In this document: positions 34,636-46,869 of the stretch, one piece after another
How the letters are laid out: every line of letters starts with the position of its first letter
Position numbering within the stretch: position 1 is the stretch's first letter
Source: Aphrocallistes beatrix
Taxonomy: Eukaryota; Porifera; Hexactinellida; Sceptrulophora; Aphrocallistidae
NCBI GenBank assembly: GCA_963281255.1
Contig: OY725503.1
Span: forward strand, 1,240,001 to 1,304,000
Direction: 5' to 3'
Length of the DNA: 64,000 nucleotides
Position numbers and translations under genes: made by a program
Notes under the pieces: generated by a model
Seen by the model: the letters and a program-made list of their open reading frames with translations, nothing else
The model's database searches: none
What the model was told of the DNA's origin: nothing

Positions 34636-35051
34636 CAGAGTTGCACGCGGGCCGGCCCGGCCCGCAGGTTTGCAGGCTACCAGCGGGCCAACTTCTCTTA
34701 TCGGCCCGCGGGCTGTGTGGGCCGAATATAATTGTTTTCGGGCTCCGCGGCTGGAAATCTTGGCAGGACTCCCCGCGATGACAACGAGACGATGTTTTTA
34801 ATTGTCACGAGGTACCAATTAAGGGATACTTACGTAAATGGAACTTTGTTAGTTCCCACTTATTTGTGTTTGCAGAAACTCACTTCCATAAAAGGATTCC
34901 CTCAGTGTCTCTCTATAGTTAGTAACTTACAAAGCGGGCCCAAATATTTATGCGGGCTTCTTGCGGCCGAATAATTTAGTTGCGGGCCGCGGGCCGGGTT
35001 AACTTAAAATTGCGGGCCGCGGTTACAAATTTCGGCCCGCGTGCAACTCTG
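34636..35051. mobile_element. hAT-like MITE, GGGCC-rich, with 8-bp target duplication
   Basis: Ends CAGAGTTGCACGCGGGCCG and CGGCCCGCGTGCAACTCTG are perfect inverted repeats. Flanks GTACGTAG (34628-34635) and GTACTTAG (35052-35059) differ at one base. The interior alternates GCGGGCCG blocks with AT-rich sequence. Confidence 0.88.
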
Positions 35052-35059
35052 GTACTTAG

Positions 35060-35930
35060 GATTGTAATTTATTAACAAAATAAATTAGTGCTCAATTTCG
35101 AAAGAAATTCACAAAATTATTGTTATAAACTGATTTTTAGAAGGAATTCTTCTTTACGAAAATAAATACCTCAGGATCTTGGATATGGTAAAAAATAATT
35201 ATCAGGTAAAAAAACAAAGCATCTGCGATTGTAATTATACTATTTTGACTCTGTTATAATTTGTGTATCTACGATCAACCTAGCACTTAAAATGGAGAAT
35301 GACTATTATAATCAGGGGGGTAGGAAGCGGGGGGGGGTGCCAGCCCTTCCACCTTTTTCAGAGATCCCTGTGGCACAATTATATATGTATAAACAGAGTC
35401 CCAATGGTGCGCCCCCATCTAAAATCATATTCCTACTCCCTGATAATTATAACTGGGGAATGGGAGGTATAATTATGTTCGCCGGCCCGATCTCCCCCAC
35501 TTATAGAGGTTCTACCTACATTTTCCGGGACGATTCCGTTCTGTATCGGGAATTTGGTATTTAAACTGTCCCACCCCGAAAGGTACTTTCCCATCTCGTC
35601 CTGGGAATTAGGCATACCTTTAGAGTTCGTGACTTAACTGGTTATAACCAGCCCGACTTTATATCCCGTATCCCCCCTCTCCCTAGCTTTGCTTATGTGT
35701 ACATTCCTTTATAGTGTATCTACCAGTGCTCGACGAAATAAAAATTTGGCGGTGGTTACCTTAACCACCATTTTACTTTTCCTGCTTGCTAATAGCCACT
35801 AAATTTGACAACTTTTCCACACTTTTGAAGGTGTCATGATGTGAAAATATTTGATATGCAATATTTTGAAGTTAAGTACTACTATAAGTTGTTGATTTAG
35901 GATGTTTGGATGTTATTTAATACTAGGATA
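35060..35930. other. Gene-free stretch
   Basis: A 90-codon frame at 35292-35564 has no recognisable similarity and overlaps CCCACTTATAGAGGTTC, a dispersed-repeat motif also at 36649. Considered non-coding. Confidence 0.4.
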
Positions 35931-36750
35931 CAGTAAAAACTAATGGAAATTAAGCCTTTCCGAAGAAAATTGCTTTGTAGCCTGTTTTTAGCACTTCAAA
36001 GCACTTCAATTTTACAAAGGAGGAATCTTTAGTTACAAAGGTCGTAGAGTAAAAATCTCGACGGTTTTAGAAAGATCTCGTCACGTAGAACAAAATGATA
36101 GAGATTTTCGATATTCTACTTTAGAAAAACGTTAAAATATTTTTCCTTACGAAAATCTGCTAAAAAATTAATTGGGTTAAAATTGAAAATTCTATTCCTA
36201 TTATTTTATTTATTCAACCATTTCGTGCAAGAATAATTGAGTAAAAGAGGCATAAGCCATTGAAGTTTTCTTCAATGTCCTCTATAAATTAGGTGATTTG
36301 GGATTTTGTTTTTCCTTACTTCTTGAGCTCCCGAAAAGTGTACTTCTTGAGCTCCCGAAAAGTGTATTTTTGCAGATAACTCATCGAGAACATTTTCCAC
36401 AAAAAATTTCAGTAGAAAATAATGAAAACTTTTTGAGTTAGTTCTGGAAGGAAACACCAACCTTAACCCGTCCCGTCCCGTAAATTAGGCATGCCCCATT
36501 CGAGCTGAAGTCGAGTCAAGTTAAGACAACCTTATAACGAACTGTAAATTGTGTCCAGATAACTGCTCTTTCACCACTTCACCCCCAATTAAAGAGGTAA
36601 TTTTAATGGAAAAATAATTTTTATATCCCCCATTCCCCACTTCCCCACTTATAGAGGTTCATTTGTATGGAAATGAATAAAGATGGCCTAAATTTGCCCC
36701 ACATAAAGAGGTGTTTAAATATAGAGACCCCACTTATAGAGATTTTACTG
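35931..36750. mobile_element. Probable pogo-like element remnant, TA target
   Basis: CAGTAAAAACT at the left and AGATTTTACTG at the right with TA on both sides. The right end includes CCCACTTATAGAGATTTTAC, and the left end is decayed. A 26-bp unit containing TTCTTGAGCTCCCGAAAAGT is duplicated at about 36319-36368. Confidence 0.5.
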
Positions 36751-36751
36751 T

Positions 36752-37614
36752 ATTGCATATAAAAACGATTTTACAAAATAAAAGTTTCCAATGAGTACAA
36801 AACTTGTTACATTCTAGGAAAGCTAAGAATATTAATATAATATCACACATATTAACAATAATAGTTCCACAAAATTATTTAGTGTATGAGAGTTTAGGAA
36901 AAAGAAAATAGTCTTTCCGAGGTGAAGAAAGTAAATTTGTATGAATAGCCTCAATATTTCTGAAAACAACAATCTTCTCCATAACTCACACAAATTATAG
37001 AATGATTATAGCGGAATGCTACACCAGATAAGCAGCTGAGATGCCTTCTACCTAATGAGTGCTTAAGAAATCCATTCGGAGAAGAATGCGGATTTCTGAT
37101 GCTTATATTAGGTATTGGATCGGTCTGAAATGAGAAAGTTGCCATTGGAATCCTCAAAGAAAAATATGGCTGAAGTCATTGACTCTCTTTGTCCAGAAAG
37201 CTGAATCGTTTCCTGAAAATTCCATTCTTTGTTATAGCAATATATCTCATAATGACCTTGAGATAATATGTATATATAATTTTTATGTCATTTGTAGCTC
37301 ATATTTCCGGTCAGCGAAATTTTTTGGAAATTTTAGATCTGAATTGAATATTTGAATATGTTGACAGCTGTACTCACACACATAAACCAATCCTTCTTCA
37401 TCGCATAGGAAAATTTTATACCAATAAAACAACCTGGTGTGCTACTTCAGCCAATAGCTCTCTTTATTATTTAAAAACAATTCTTTGTCAGACAAACAAA
37501 TACCAGAAGCCGCTTTTTGAATGACCTCAGAAATTCAACATTTACACTCAACACTCAGTGGTTGCTATTATAATCAGTGCTATTAGTATAATCAGTTGCT
37601 ATTATAATCAGTTA
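36752..37614. other. Gene-free stretch
   Basis: No gene. Three TGCTATTATAATCAG-like units lie at 37562-37613. Confidence 0.4.
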
Positions 37615-37700
37615 CAAGCACGCTTCGCTTGCTTGCGCTGCGCAGCTTGCGGACACTTTGGTCCGAAGAGTTGCCCTGCGGGCGCCTGAAGTTACCCAAT
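37615..37700. repeat. R1 family fragment (GC-rich end only)
   Basis: CAAGCACGCTTCGCTTGCTT and a decayed hairpin; the remainder of R1 is absent. Confidence 0.65.
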
Positions 37701-37899
37701 CTAGCCTATTTTTGGTTGTTTATTTTACTTTAACTAAATATTGTCAACAAAAGTTAACAAATGATTTTTCATATAGATCCGAAAATATAATATTCTAAAT
37801 CTACACCCCTGAAAACCCTATGTCAACATTTGAAAGCAAGTCTCTAGCATATTATTGATATTCGTTGACTTTATATATCTATTGTAAACAAAAGCAGAC

Positions 37900-38010
37900 A
37901 AATAATTTAGCACATAAGATGTCATGACACATAAGATGCTAGGGGACATCTTAAGTGCTAATGGTACAATGCATGCTAGTTGACATTTTTGGTGCTCCTG
38001 GGATTAGGTT
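37900..38010 (-). repeat. Short copy of the GGGACATCTTAAGTGCTA minisatellite
   Basis: About five degenerate units (ACATAAGATGCTAGGGGACA and relatives). It lies 3' of the zinc-finger gene fragment, just as the long array at 48680 lies 3' of the other copy. Confidence 0.65.
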
Positions 38011-38029
38011 TTCTTATGTTTATCTCTTT

Positions 38030-39171
38030 TATTACCCTCTTTTCTCCACTTTTTTCATTTATTGTTTCCTAAAATTTTCGATTTTCGCCCCTTTTTAATG
38101 CTATTCTTTTCAAAAACTGTTCATGCAAATGTATTGATTAAATGTTTTGTTACTAATTGTCTCTATTTCTAAATTCCTTCCAATATTCCATTACTCAGTA
38201 TTTTTGTTTGAATGTTGTTGTTGACTGTTTCTTTTTTACTCCTTCTAAATAATATTTTGGTTCTTGCTGCGCTTGTTCATCTTTTACAATCACTTTGAAG
38301 GCTGCCAGATATCCTAATATCCTTTTTCCCTTCATGAATTTTTCCCTCGCTAACCATTTCTTGAATTCATCTATTGTTCCAGTTTCAAACGGTGAAATAC
38401 TTTCTTCTTTTCTAATTTCATTGGAATTTTTGTGATTATTTTCTAGTTCCTCGTAATCAGAAATTCTCGCAATATCTTCATCCTACACAATTTGAACAGG
38501 AATGTTTTCATCATGCGGGCTGTCCGAAGATTCAAAATCAATTCTTTCCTCGTCAATAGACAAACTCGTAGCATCAATATCACCCCCTTCATCAGAAATA
38601 GACACATCTTTATCCTCCTGCACAATTTGAACTGGAACGCTTTCATCCTGAGTGCTGTCCGAAGATTCTATGGGTTGCAGGGACTTTATGAAAATAGGCT
38701 TCATGTTTGCATTTGTTACAATCGTTTTCCCTGCCACTGCTCTAACCTTTATCCCATGATAGAGATTTAAGTGCCGAGGAAATCTACATAAATATTATTT
38801 ATAAACAATGTAATTGCATTTGCAGAAATGTATACATATCCAGTTGATGATTAAATTTGCAAGTAATTGTGTTTGTTAAATATTTAGACATACGTTGTAT
38901 ATAAAATGGTACATATTTTTTCTGATTCTCCATGTCGGATACTACCCGGTTAGAGCTTTTAGAATCACTTCGTTTCTTTCTCTGCGAGGCAACCAATTCA
39001 GCTATCAACTCTGACGTTGCTTCTGAGTGCACGAGTTTTGCGTGTCTCAGTAATTTGCAAACTTTATTTTCGTATAACAAGCACGTTTTCTTTTCGATTC
39101 TAGCCATCACACAGAATATACTAATGCTTTCAACTATTCAATATTAATTGAGATATTAATGACTTATATAC
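38030..39171 (-). pseudogene. Zinc-finger part of a tyrosine-recombinase element, copy A
   Basis: The minus strand begins MMARIEKKTCLLYENKVCKL then LRHAKLVH, a C-x-C...H-x3-H-like arrangement. A second half-finger (FPRHLNLYHGIKVRAV) appears at about 38790-38745. It continues with an acidic, serine-rich repeat (PVQIVQEDKDVSISDE; two near-copies of the SSDS..DE.VPVQIV unit). A further block, TIDEFKKWLAREKFMKGKRI, lies near 38370-38310. The frame is split by stops. Copy B at 45097 is about as similar as recent duplicates and lies in the opposite orientation. The recombinase domain itself is not seen in copy A. Assignment rests on the shared flank with copy B. Confidence 0.65.
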
Positions 39172-39188
39172 CTATTAATAGCAAAAAG

Positions 39189-39471
39189 TATGCCTTTAAT
39201 TAGCATAGTCATTCAGGGAAAAGTAAATCCTTCTCATTCTGTCTGATATGGAAATACTGTCTATTAATTCATTTAATTGTAACGAGCTGTTAGTGTGAAG
39301 ATCTTATTCTCTTGAAGGAGAGATTTAGTTAATAGTTAATAAATCCGTAAAAATAAGATCTTCACACTAACAAATCGTTACAATTAAATGAATTAATAGA
39401 CAGTATTTCCATATCATACAGAATGAGAAGGATTTACTTTTCCCTGAATGACTATGCTAATTAAAGGCATA
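39189..39471. mobile_element. Hairpin MITE with 120-bp near-perfect arms
   Basis: TATGCCTTTAATTAGCATAG at the left and its complement at the right end; arms pair around 39333. TA at both ends could be the target or part of the repeat. Confidence 0.8.
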
Positions 39472-39970
39472 CCATAGCCTACTGTATATAAGGCCTGCCT
39501 AGGGTTGTAAAGGGTGGGAAACTTTCCGGGAATATTCCCGGGAATTTATAAGACCTGGAAATTTTCGGGAATTTTGGGAATTTTCGTTTTTCTCTAATAT
39601 TGAGAAATATTCAAAGATTTTACTGTGCCGACTATAATATTGTATAGTGGCCCAGTTCTAAAATGCATTATTTTGTTTGTTTGTTTGTATTTGTGAATAG
39701 ACCTGTCCTGGCTACACCATTATACATAAAATTTGGCAAGTAGATATGAAAAGTCTATCTAATTTGCATCTCGGTATACGATTTTCCAACCAGCCACAAT
39801 TTTTGTATTCAATATTTTGAATTGTAATGTCATTCACGAGAATCACAAGATTTAGAACAATTATAGCCAATATACTTTTCATTTCAATGAGGTTAAATAA
39901 AACTCGGTTAAAATTTGTCAGATATTTATTGACTAGAGCTGTAGCTAATATATTATTATAAGCTATAAGC

Positions 39971-41036
39971 ATAACCTACTCTAATAATGCCTCACAGTAA
40001 AATAACCAAGGATGCGGTAATAGCCGAATGGATTAATACACGATTAGCCTAAAATCGATAACCATGTAGGATAGGCATTAAGAATGTATTACCAGCATAT
40101 ATAAACATGGTATCAAAGTACATATATCCGTTGGAAAAATTTCGATTAGTCATCATATCATTGCGCAACAGGTCATTCTAAGGACAATTTTTGTGATTTT
40201 CTAAGCTGTTTTAAGCCTACTTCTAAATGTTATTAAGATATAATTTTTGTGCAGAACCAAGATTAGTACGAGTTGATTTGAAAAATATAGATTTCTTTCA
40301 ATGGAATGTTGTTACATTCCTACGTTGCTATGGTAAAGCATTTTGATCAGTTTGAGCCATATCCTGCAAACTGTAAGAATTAGGTCTTCAAATTTGATCG
40401 TATTTGATAGGCAATTGGCTACTTCCTATTAGGTAATAATACAATTTAAACTTCTAAATTAACAGACTACAGAGTTATGCGTCAATTTAGTGTTTTGGTC
40501 ACATTCTTAAAATCAACCCATAACTCAAAACTCGTTGAATTTAGAAGTTCAAGTTGTATTATCACCTAATAGGAAGTAGTCCATTGCCTATCAAACACGA
40601 TCAAATTTGAAGCTCTAGTTACTACAGTTTGCAAGAAATGGCCCAAACTGACCAAAATGCTTTACCATAGCAACGCAGGAATGTAACAACATTCTATCGA
40701 AAATTTCTAAATTTTTCAAATCAACTCGTACTAATCTTGGTTCTGCACAAAAATCACACCTTAATACCATTTAGAAATAGGGTTAAAACAGCTTAGAAAA
40801 TCACAAAAATTGTCCTTAGAATGACCTGTTGCGCAATGATATGATGACTAATCGAAATTTTTCCAACGGATATATGTACTTTGATACCATGTTTATATAT
40901 GCTGGTAATACATTCTTAATACCTATTCTACATGATTAACGATTTTAGGCTAATCGTGTATTAATCCATTCGGCTACTACTTCATCCCTAGTCCATAATT
41001 TTCAGTCTACTGTGAGGCATTATTAGAGTAGGCTAT
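39971..41036. mobile_element. Mutator-like foldback, complete, 9-bp target duplication
   Basis: 1066 bp, arms of about 530 bp meeting near 40503. Ends ATAACCTACTCTAATAATGC and complement (ATAGCCTACTCTAATAATGC). GCTATAAGC flanks it at 39962-39970 and 41037-41045. The 9-bp duplication with long inverted ends fits Mutator-like elements. No coding capacity. Confidence 0.88.
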
Positions 41037-41100
41037 GCTATAAGCTTATGTTTATCTCATATCAGGTTTTTTTGTTTTTTTTTCAGTTTTAACTTGAATA

Positions 41101-41657
41101 CAGTCAGGGTCGCTTATTATGAACCCGCTTAATATGAACATTCGTTTATTATGAACTAACCTCCTGCTCCCAATTTCATTTTCTTATAGGATTTGTATTG
41201 AATCAATCAAGTTCGCTTAATATGAAACAAGGCTGGATTCGGTTAACCGGCTAACCGCCGTCAATCACGGTTAACGGTTAAGAAAATTTTGGATCGGTTA
41301 GCCGATCTGCTTTATTTTCTAAATATTTAGACTAATTTCATTGTTTTTCGATGAAGATTCATGAATATTACTTCTAAAATTTTGATATTACAATATTATT
41401 ACAATTTTTCTAACCAAATAGTATATTTCGAGACCACTGAATATTGTAAATTTTTCAATATCAGGTTAAATATTAGTCGACAAATCCATATTTATACTAA
41501 TTAATATTGACATCGGTTAACCGGTTAACCGCCCTGGAGGAAACCAAAATAACCGACCCCGAATATCGGTTAACTAACCCCAGCCCTGTAATGAAATATC
41601 TCTATTATGAACATACTTTTTGGTCCCCTGGTGGTTCATAATAAGCGATCCTGACTG
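41101..41657. mobile_element. Pogo/Tc1-like MITE, TA target
   Basis: CAGTCAGGGTCGCTTATTAT at the left, its complement (ATAATAAGCGATCCTGACTG, nearly) at the right, TA on both sides. A further element is nested at 41228-41588. Confidence 0.82.
41228..41588. mobile_element. hAT-like MITE with GGTTAACCG repeats
   Basis: CAAGGCTGGATTCGGTTAAC at the left; complement of TTAACTAACCCCAGCCCTG at the right. Flanks ATATGAAA and TAATGAAA are similar 8-mers. Innermost layer of the nest. Confidence 0.7.
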
Positions 41658-42080
41658 TAATGCCTAGTCAGAAACGTACTGTTAGACTATTTGATAGGTT
41701 TCCCGATTGTTATAACTACGTATATGGAAGAATCGGCTAACTTATACTTACAAGTAGTATGCGATTTTGTATTACATATATTATTGATCCATCTTGAATC
41801 AGTTCGGCACTGGTTATATAATTTACATTTTTTTTTCATTTTTCCTTTATTTTTTTGAGTATTTAGAGGCAAATAAGGAAATTTTTTAATTTAATTCAAT
41901 TTATTTACCTCAGAGAAATGCCTCAGAAACAATCAGATTTATTTAAACACTATAGCAGAAATTTCCAGTTCTTATAAATTCCCGGAAAGTTTCCTGGAAA
42001 GTTTCCACATTTGAAAATTCCCGGGAATTTTGCAACCCTAGGCCTGCCATCTACTTGGATAATCTGGACTAGGGATGCAC

Positions 42081-43095
42081 TAGAGGACGATTATTATAAT
42101 GAATCACAACTTTTAATTATGATTTTATCACTAGCTTAATTAATGAGAATACATTATGTGAAGTTGTTTCCCCATATTCTCTATCACAAATATTTAACCT
42201 AGCCTCCATAATCCTTCTCTGCAGCAGACACTTTCCATTTTAAGATGCAAGAACTCAGAAGAGACATTTGACCGACGTTTCTATTCCCGTTCTCCATCCA
42301 AAGGATCCTGTTGAAGGGGATACATATAAAACCAAAAGTGGGGACTGGAGCTAAACCATATTGCCTTTCATGGTGTACTCTTAATTGTTCGTTGATATCT
42401 AAGATAAACGGACTCCGTTCTCTGGAGGAAAAGGAAGAATATTGCTTAACAAAGGAGACTCCTAGCTTGAAATATGAGATTGAGGAGAAAGAGAAGTACC
42501 TTGTCAGGAATTTGCAAGATCTAAAAGGTAAGTATATTTGCTTTTACTAGCAAATTGTATTTGTTCCATCTGACAATTGTATCCGAATTATTATATTCTG
42601 GCAAATCTTAAAAAATATCTCGGAGGATGTCATAGACAGCGAACAAGTCCTATCCCCAAGGGGCTGATACTTTGAAAATGATTGTTAAAATTTGTGGGAA
42701 AAATTCTGGGTTATATTTTCACATGCAGGTCGCTTGGCCATAGCAATATCATATAGCAATATATCTCACAGCTTTCAATAAAAAAGCGAAACATTTTAGT
42801 TCAGTTTAAATTCAGATTATCGAGTAATAGTTTACTATGATCATGGCCGGCGCTAAGTTGTATGGACAGTGGGTGTCCTAAGAGGGATTTGTCTGAAAGT
42901 GGGTGTCCATGTAGGGATGGATATACAGTTGACTCCGCTTAATTAGGAACCTGCTATTTTTTGTAACCTAATGGAATATAAAATATCCAAACAATATTCT
43001 TCAAGAGTCATGAAAATTATATCTAAGGAAGTTCTTCGGTAAGTGCATTTGTATCAATACAGCAAAGACCCTGGCACAAAAATAGTTGCATCACT
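42081..43095. other. Mostly gene-free; one exon-like segment and a half pogo end
   Basis: From an acceptor-like CTTCTCTGCAG (about 42222-42232) to a donor GGTAAGT (about 42527) runs a partly open, charged segment (LRSLEEKEEYCLTKETPSLK). It could be an exon, but no partner exon was found and it has no ATG. CAGTTGACTCCGCTTAATTA at 42930 is one end of a pogo-like MITE without its partner. Confidence 0.3.
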
Positions 43096-43770
43096 CAGGG
43101 TTGGGGTCAATTACAATTAAAATTGTGTAATTGGTAATTATTTACAATTACACTAATTGAAGTGTAATTGTACAGGCAGCCCTCGCCGTTCGCGGGTTTG
43201 CCATTCGCGGTTTCGACTATTTGCGGGAAATTTTTTGAGTCATGTTTTGCTATTCGCGACTCGTTCCCTCGACTATTCGCGGTTTTGGTTACTCTCTTCA
43301 GTAGTTTTATGGTCTACCATAAGTCCATAACCTTATATGTATCTGCATATTATCCTGGCAATATCATTTACTGTTTCTATTGTTCTATACTAATACTAGA
43401 CTCTATTGTTTCTATACTTATAATTTTCTACCAAATTACATCATGCCTAAGAGGAAGGTTTGCTACTAAGGGGATCTATATCTTTCATTTGTCACTTCAT
43501 TTATTACTACCATCTCACTTGTGCCAGTGTTTGTATCAGTATTACGTACAGCTCAACTCAATAACATATTTAGCAAACTGTATCTAGCGTCGTTTTTATA
43601 ATCTAGGAACGTAACCCCACTATTCTCAATGAACTAACGTCTTGCCATTCGCGACAATTCTCAGGAACGTAACCCCCACGAACGGCGAGAGATACCTGTA
43701 ATTGAAAATTTTATTGCCTTGAAATTGATTCGTAGTTGTAATTGAACAAATGTAATTGACCCCAACCGAC
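43096..43770. mobile_element. hAT-like MITE (GGTTGGGGTCAATTAC ends) split by a pogo-like MITE
   Basis: CAGGGTTGGGGTCAATTACA at the left and AATTGACCCCAACC at the right. The two halves are separated by the element at 43173-43698. Target duplication is decayed (GCATCACT against GCACCCTA). Confidence 0.75.
43173..43698. mobile_element. Pogo-like MITE, TA target
   Basis: CAGGCAGCCCTCGCCGTTCG at the left, complement of CGAACGGCGAGAGATACCTG at the right, TA at 43171-43172 and 43699-43700. CATTCGCGG motifs repeat inside both ends. The open frame across it is not conserved-looking. Confidence 0.85.
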
Positions 43771-43920
43771 GCACCCTATTGTTATTCGACTTTTGAAATT
43801 ATTAACCATTTAATTCAATTTTGTAGATATTATTACTTGTTGACCTCTTTTCTAGAAACAGACCCTTGGAACATCATTTTGGACTTTTCGTGTGATGTCT
43901 GTTTCGAGCTATCAAATCTC

Positions 43921-44587
43921 ACAAGCGCGCTTCGCTTGCTTGCGCTGCGCGGCTGGCGGACACTTTGTGTCCGCCGGAGGCTCCCTTCGGTCGCCTGGGG
44001 TCACATTGGTTAATTATAAGGGAGATAACATCTCTAAATACGTCTGTCCTGCTGTTATAATCTATATCGCACGAAAAATCACCAAATTTATCAATTTTTA
44101 AAATATTGATGAGTAATGATGACGTAATAACAAAGTGATGAGTCATCATTTTTTATGATAGTTGCATCATATGTGAGGTATGTTAGTATACAGATTCTAT
44201 TAAAATTTAAGCCTTCTATCTCCTATAATGGCTGAGTTATGCTCGAATAACTGTATTGCTTAACTAAAATGTGACAATGACGTCATAATTCCATGATGAG
44301 TCGACATTTTGGTCTGAGCTCAGAACTTAGTGGAACCATAGCCAAAAGACATGCCAAAATTTTTGATAACCTCTAAGTTCCGGGCACTAGATATTGTTTA
44401 AACTCACCCATTATACAAATTGACAGTTTTAACACTATAAACTGCTATTCAAGTTGATTTCTGAGTTACGGGCACCTCTCTTATCCGGACCTCCGATATC
44501 CGGGCACCCTCCGGTCCGGCACTGCCCGGATAAGAGAGGTTCGAGTGTACAAACAAAAAACATTAATCGAGTTTTAATAGTAAGGAT
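43921..44587. mobile_element. CRE-bearing repeat family R1, copy 4, with nested MITE
   Basis: ACAAGCGCGCTTCGCTTGCT at the left, complement of ATCCTTACTATTAAAACTCG at the right. It has CRE TGACGTCA at 44278-44285 and an AP-1 core TGAGTCA near 44141. Near 44465-44549 an inverted pair (CACCTCTCTTATCCGG / CCGGATAAGAGAGG) marks a small MITE inside it. Confidence 0.75.
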
Positions 44588-44649
44588 ATTTTGAAATATT
44601 AAAGCGGACGTATTCATATTTTACTATTCACACCATGTGTGTACAGAGC

Positions 44650-45096
44650 GAGCTAGTAGGAGAAAGAAAGAAAGCAGAAAACAGTGGCAATATTCTCTGG
44701 AGTGACGGCGGTTGAAGGCCGCCCAGACCTAGGCTCATCTTGTAATGACGTTCTATCCCTATTGAATTCTAGAAACAAACGCTCTACCGTGCGCTTAAAT
44801 GGAGCTTGGTTTTGGAAAGCTTCCAGTAAATTATTGTGACTCTGCTCCACTGATAACTTGCGCATAAAGTCATAGAACATCATGGCTCTAAAATCCCTTC
44901 TTTCTAGCTCCATTGAGTAATTATAAAATCTCTATAGGCGCTTATGGATAAAATAGCATAAGTCAAGAAATATGCCTAATATAGGGCTCAAATTCACAGT
45001 AGAGTTATCAAACTTAGCCAATAATATAGTCTATAAATTATTAGACTGTACGCTGAGTAGAACTGGTGTACGACAAAACTTTTGGACTGACCCTCG
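44650..45096 (-). pseudogene. Mariner transposase, N-terminal half with terminal repeat
   Basis: The minus strand starts at 44913: MELERRDFRAMMFYDFMRKL, then RTSLQDEPRSGRPSTAVTPENI, the helix-turn-helix region of mariner transposases. The frame is lost near 44653, before any catalytic aspartate. Upstream, the end CGAGGGTCAGTCCAAAAGTT (about 45075-45094) is a mariner-type terminal repeat. It abuts TA and the start of the zinc-finger element copy B. Confidence 0.85.
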
Positions 45097-45990
45097 TATA
45101 AGTCATTAATATCTCAATTAATATTGAATAGTTGAAAGCATTAGTATATTCTGTGTGATGGCTAGAATCGAAAAGAAAACGTGCTTGTTATACGAAAATA
45201 AAGTTTGCAAATTACTGAGACACGCAAAACTCGTGCACCCAGAAGCAACGCCAGAGTTGATAGCTGAATTGGTTGCCTCACAGAAAAAGAAACGAAGTGA
45301 TTCTAAAAGCTCTAACCCAATCGAATATCGGCTCTGTAGGCAACATAAAGAAAACGGAGACATTTCTCATGCAATAGTACAAAAACAAGGGTTTGTTAGT
45401 AACATTCATATAGTAATAATCATTAGCAATATTTCTGGACTTTAAATTTAAGTACACAATCACTTAATTAAAAGATGGCGCCCATTTTTTATACCAAGTA
45501 GCTCATGTTATTAATCACAGGTACTAGTATCCGACATGGAGAATCAGAAAAATATGTACCATTTTATATACAACGTATGTCTAAATCAATTACTTGCAAA
45601 TTTAATCATCAACTGGATATATATACATTTCTGCAAATGCAATTACATTGTTTATAAATAATATTTATGTAGATTTCCTCGGCACTTAAATCTCTATCAT
45701 GGGATAAAGGTTAGAGCAGTGACAGGGAAAACGATTGTAACAAATGCAAACATGAAGCCTATTTTCATAAAGTCCCTGCAACCCATAGAATCTTCGGACA
45801 GCACTCAGGATGAAAGCGTTCCAGTTCAAATTGTGCAGGAGGATAAAGATGTGACAAGGAAAGAAATGATTTTGAATCTTCGGACAGCCCGCATGATGAA
45901 AACATTCCTGTTCAAATTGTGCAGGATGAACATATTGCGAGAATTTCTGATGAAGGAGGTGACATTGATGCTATGAGTTTGTCTATTGAC
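45097..45990 (+). pseudogene. Zinc-finger part of a tyrosine-recombinase element, copy B
   Basis: From 45158: MARIEKKTCLLYENKVCKLL then RHAKLVHPEATPELIAELVA, the same zinc-finger-like start as copy A. After about 70 bp extra sequence the frame changes. The half-finger LPRHLNLYHGIKVRAVTG region lies at 45670-45725 and the acidic QDESVPVQIVQEDKDV segment at 45808-45855. A stop ends the frame near 45974. Start-side boundary TATAAGTCATTAATATCTCA is shared with copy A, which marks the element end. Confidence 0.65.
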
Positions 45991-46869
45991 GAAGATACAA
46001 GTTGTTGTATCTTCACCAGCAATATCCGAAACTGGTTAATAGTGAGGAATATGGATAACTTGACGAGAGGATTTCTAGGTTAGTTGTAATATTAATTATT
46101 TTAGATGTGATCAAATTAGATCAAGAAAATGCATTTACAATGCTAGTTAAAGTTAAAAAGTTTTTTTGTTCATTTTGTCCAAAAAATAGATGTTTAGATT
46201 GATTTTATAAAATAAACAGGATTTTCAGCTGATTGTATAAATTCAACATTAAAAATTTGATATATACATAAATTCCTGCAAGTGCACTAGTGTAGTAGCA
46301 CAAGTATAATCTGAGTTGTTTAATACGAGTATTACGTATACTACTTAATACGTTATCTTTTTAGACGTATTATACGCCGAATATATATCCAACCTTTGGG
46401 AAGTTTTGATATAAATGCTATATTATTAATCTTTATAAGTTACAGAATGATTATACGTAATGCATCTCGGTCCAAAGACGTATTAATTAAACGACTTAGA
46501 TTATAATGGTCAATGATATGAAAAACATAGCTGAGGATTTTGGTCTCTATCCACTTGGATAGCAACATTGGCTGAAGGAATCGGAACATCCGGCTGACAT
46601 TGAGTCATGCGACACTGAATAGAGAAAGGTGATTTTTCGTATGTGAGTATTTTAGAAGTATTTTCGAGCCTTAGACAAAAATGTCAACTAATCATAGAAT
46701 TATCGTATCTTAAGGATGGATTGTAATTAAAATGTATAGTAATTAAACAGTTTTAAGAACAATATATAACAAGAACACTTTACTAATAACAATTTTTGTC
46801 TAGCACCTATGTATATGTATTTAGATCATGTTTAAATTAATAGGTGGTATGTTAGTCTTAAAAAATGTC
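45991..46869. other. Non-coding interval between zinc-finger and recombinase parts
   Basis: No supported frame. A decayed R1-like stretch (GAAAGGTGATTTTTCGTATG) is at about 46623-46705. Confidence 0.4.

Larger units (their letters stand above)
39500..42040. mobile_element. hAT-like non-autonomous element, 8-bp target duplication, carrying nested insertions
   Basis: Ends TAGGGTTGTAAAGGG and TTTTGCAACCCTA; GGCCTGCC flanks it exactly on both sides. Subterminal TTCCCGGGAATTT motifs are inverted. Inside are a complete Mutator-like foldback (39971-41036) and a pogo-like element (41101-41657). No transposase frame seen. Confidence 0.88.
39474..42080. mobile_element. Mutator-like foldback piece split by a hAT-like element
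   Basis: ATAGCCTACTGTATATAAGG at 39474 opens a family end that is cut at GGCCTGCC (39492-39499) and resumes at GGCCTGCCATCT (42041). The remaining inner part to about 42080 (ACTAGGGATGC) is short. Confidence 0.65.

Noticed and set aside
35292-35564. Proline/glycine-rich 90-codon frame
   Set aside because: No recognisable family; overlaps dispersed repeat motifs, and base composition explains it.
43168-43587. 139-codon hydrophobic frame
   Set aside because: It begins in the terminal repeat of a TA-target MITE and has no similarity or start context.
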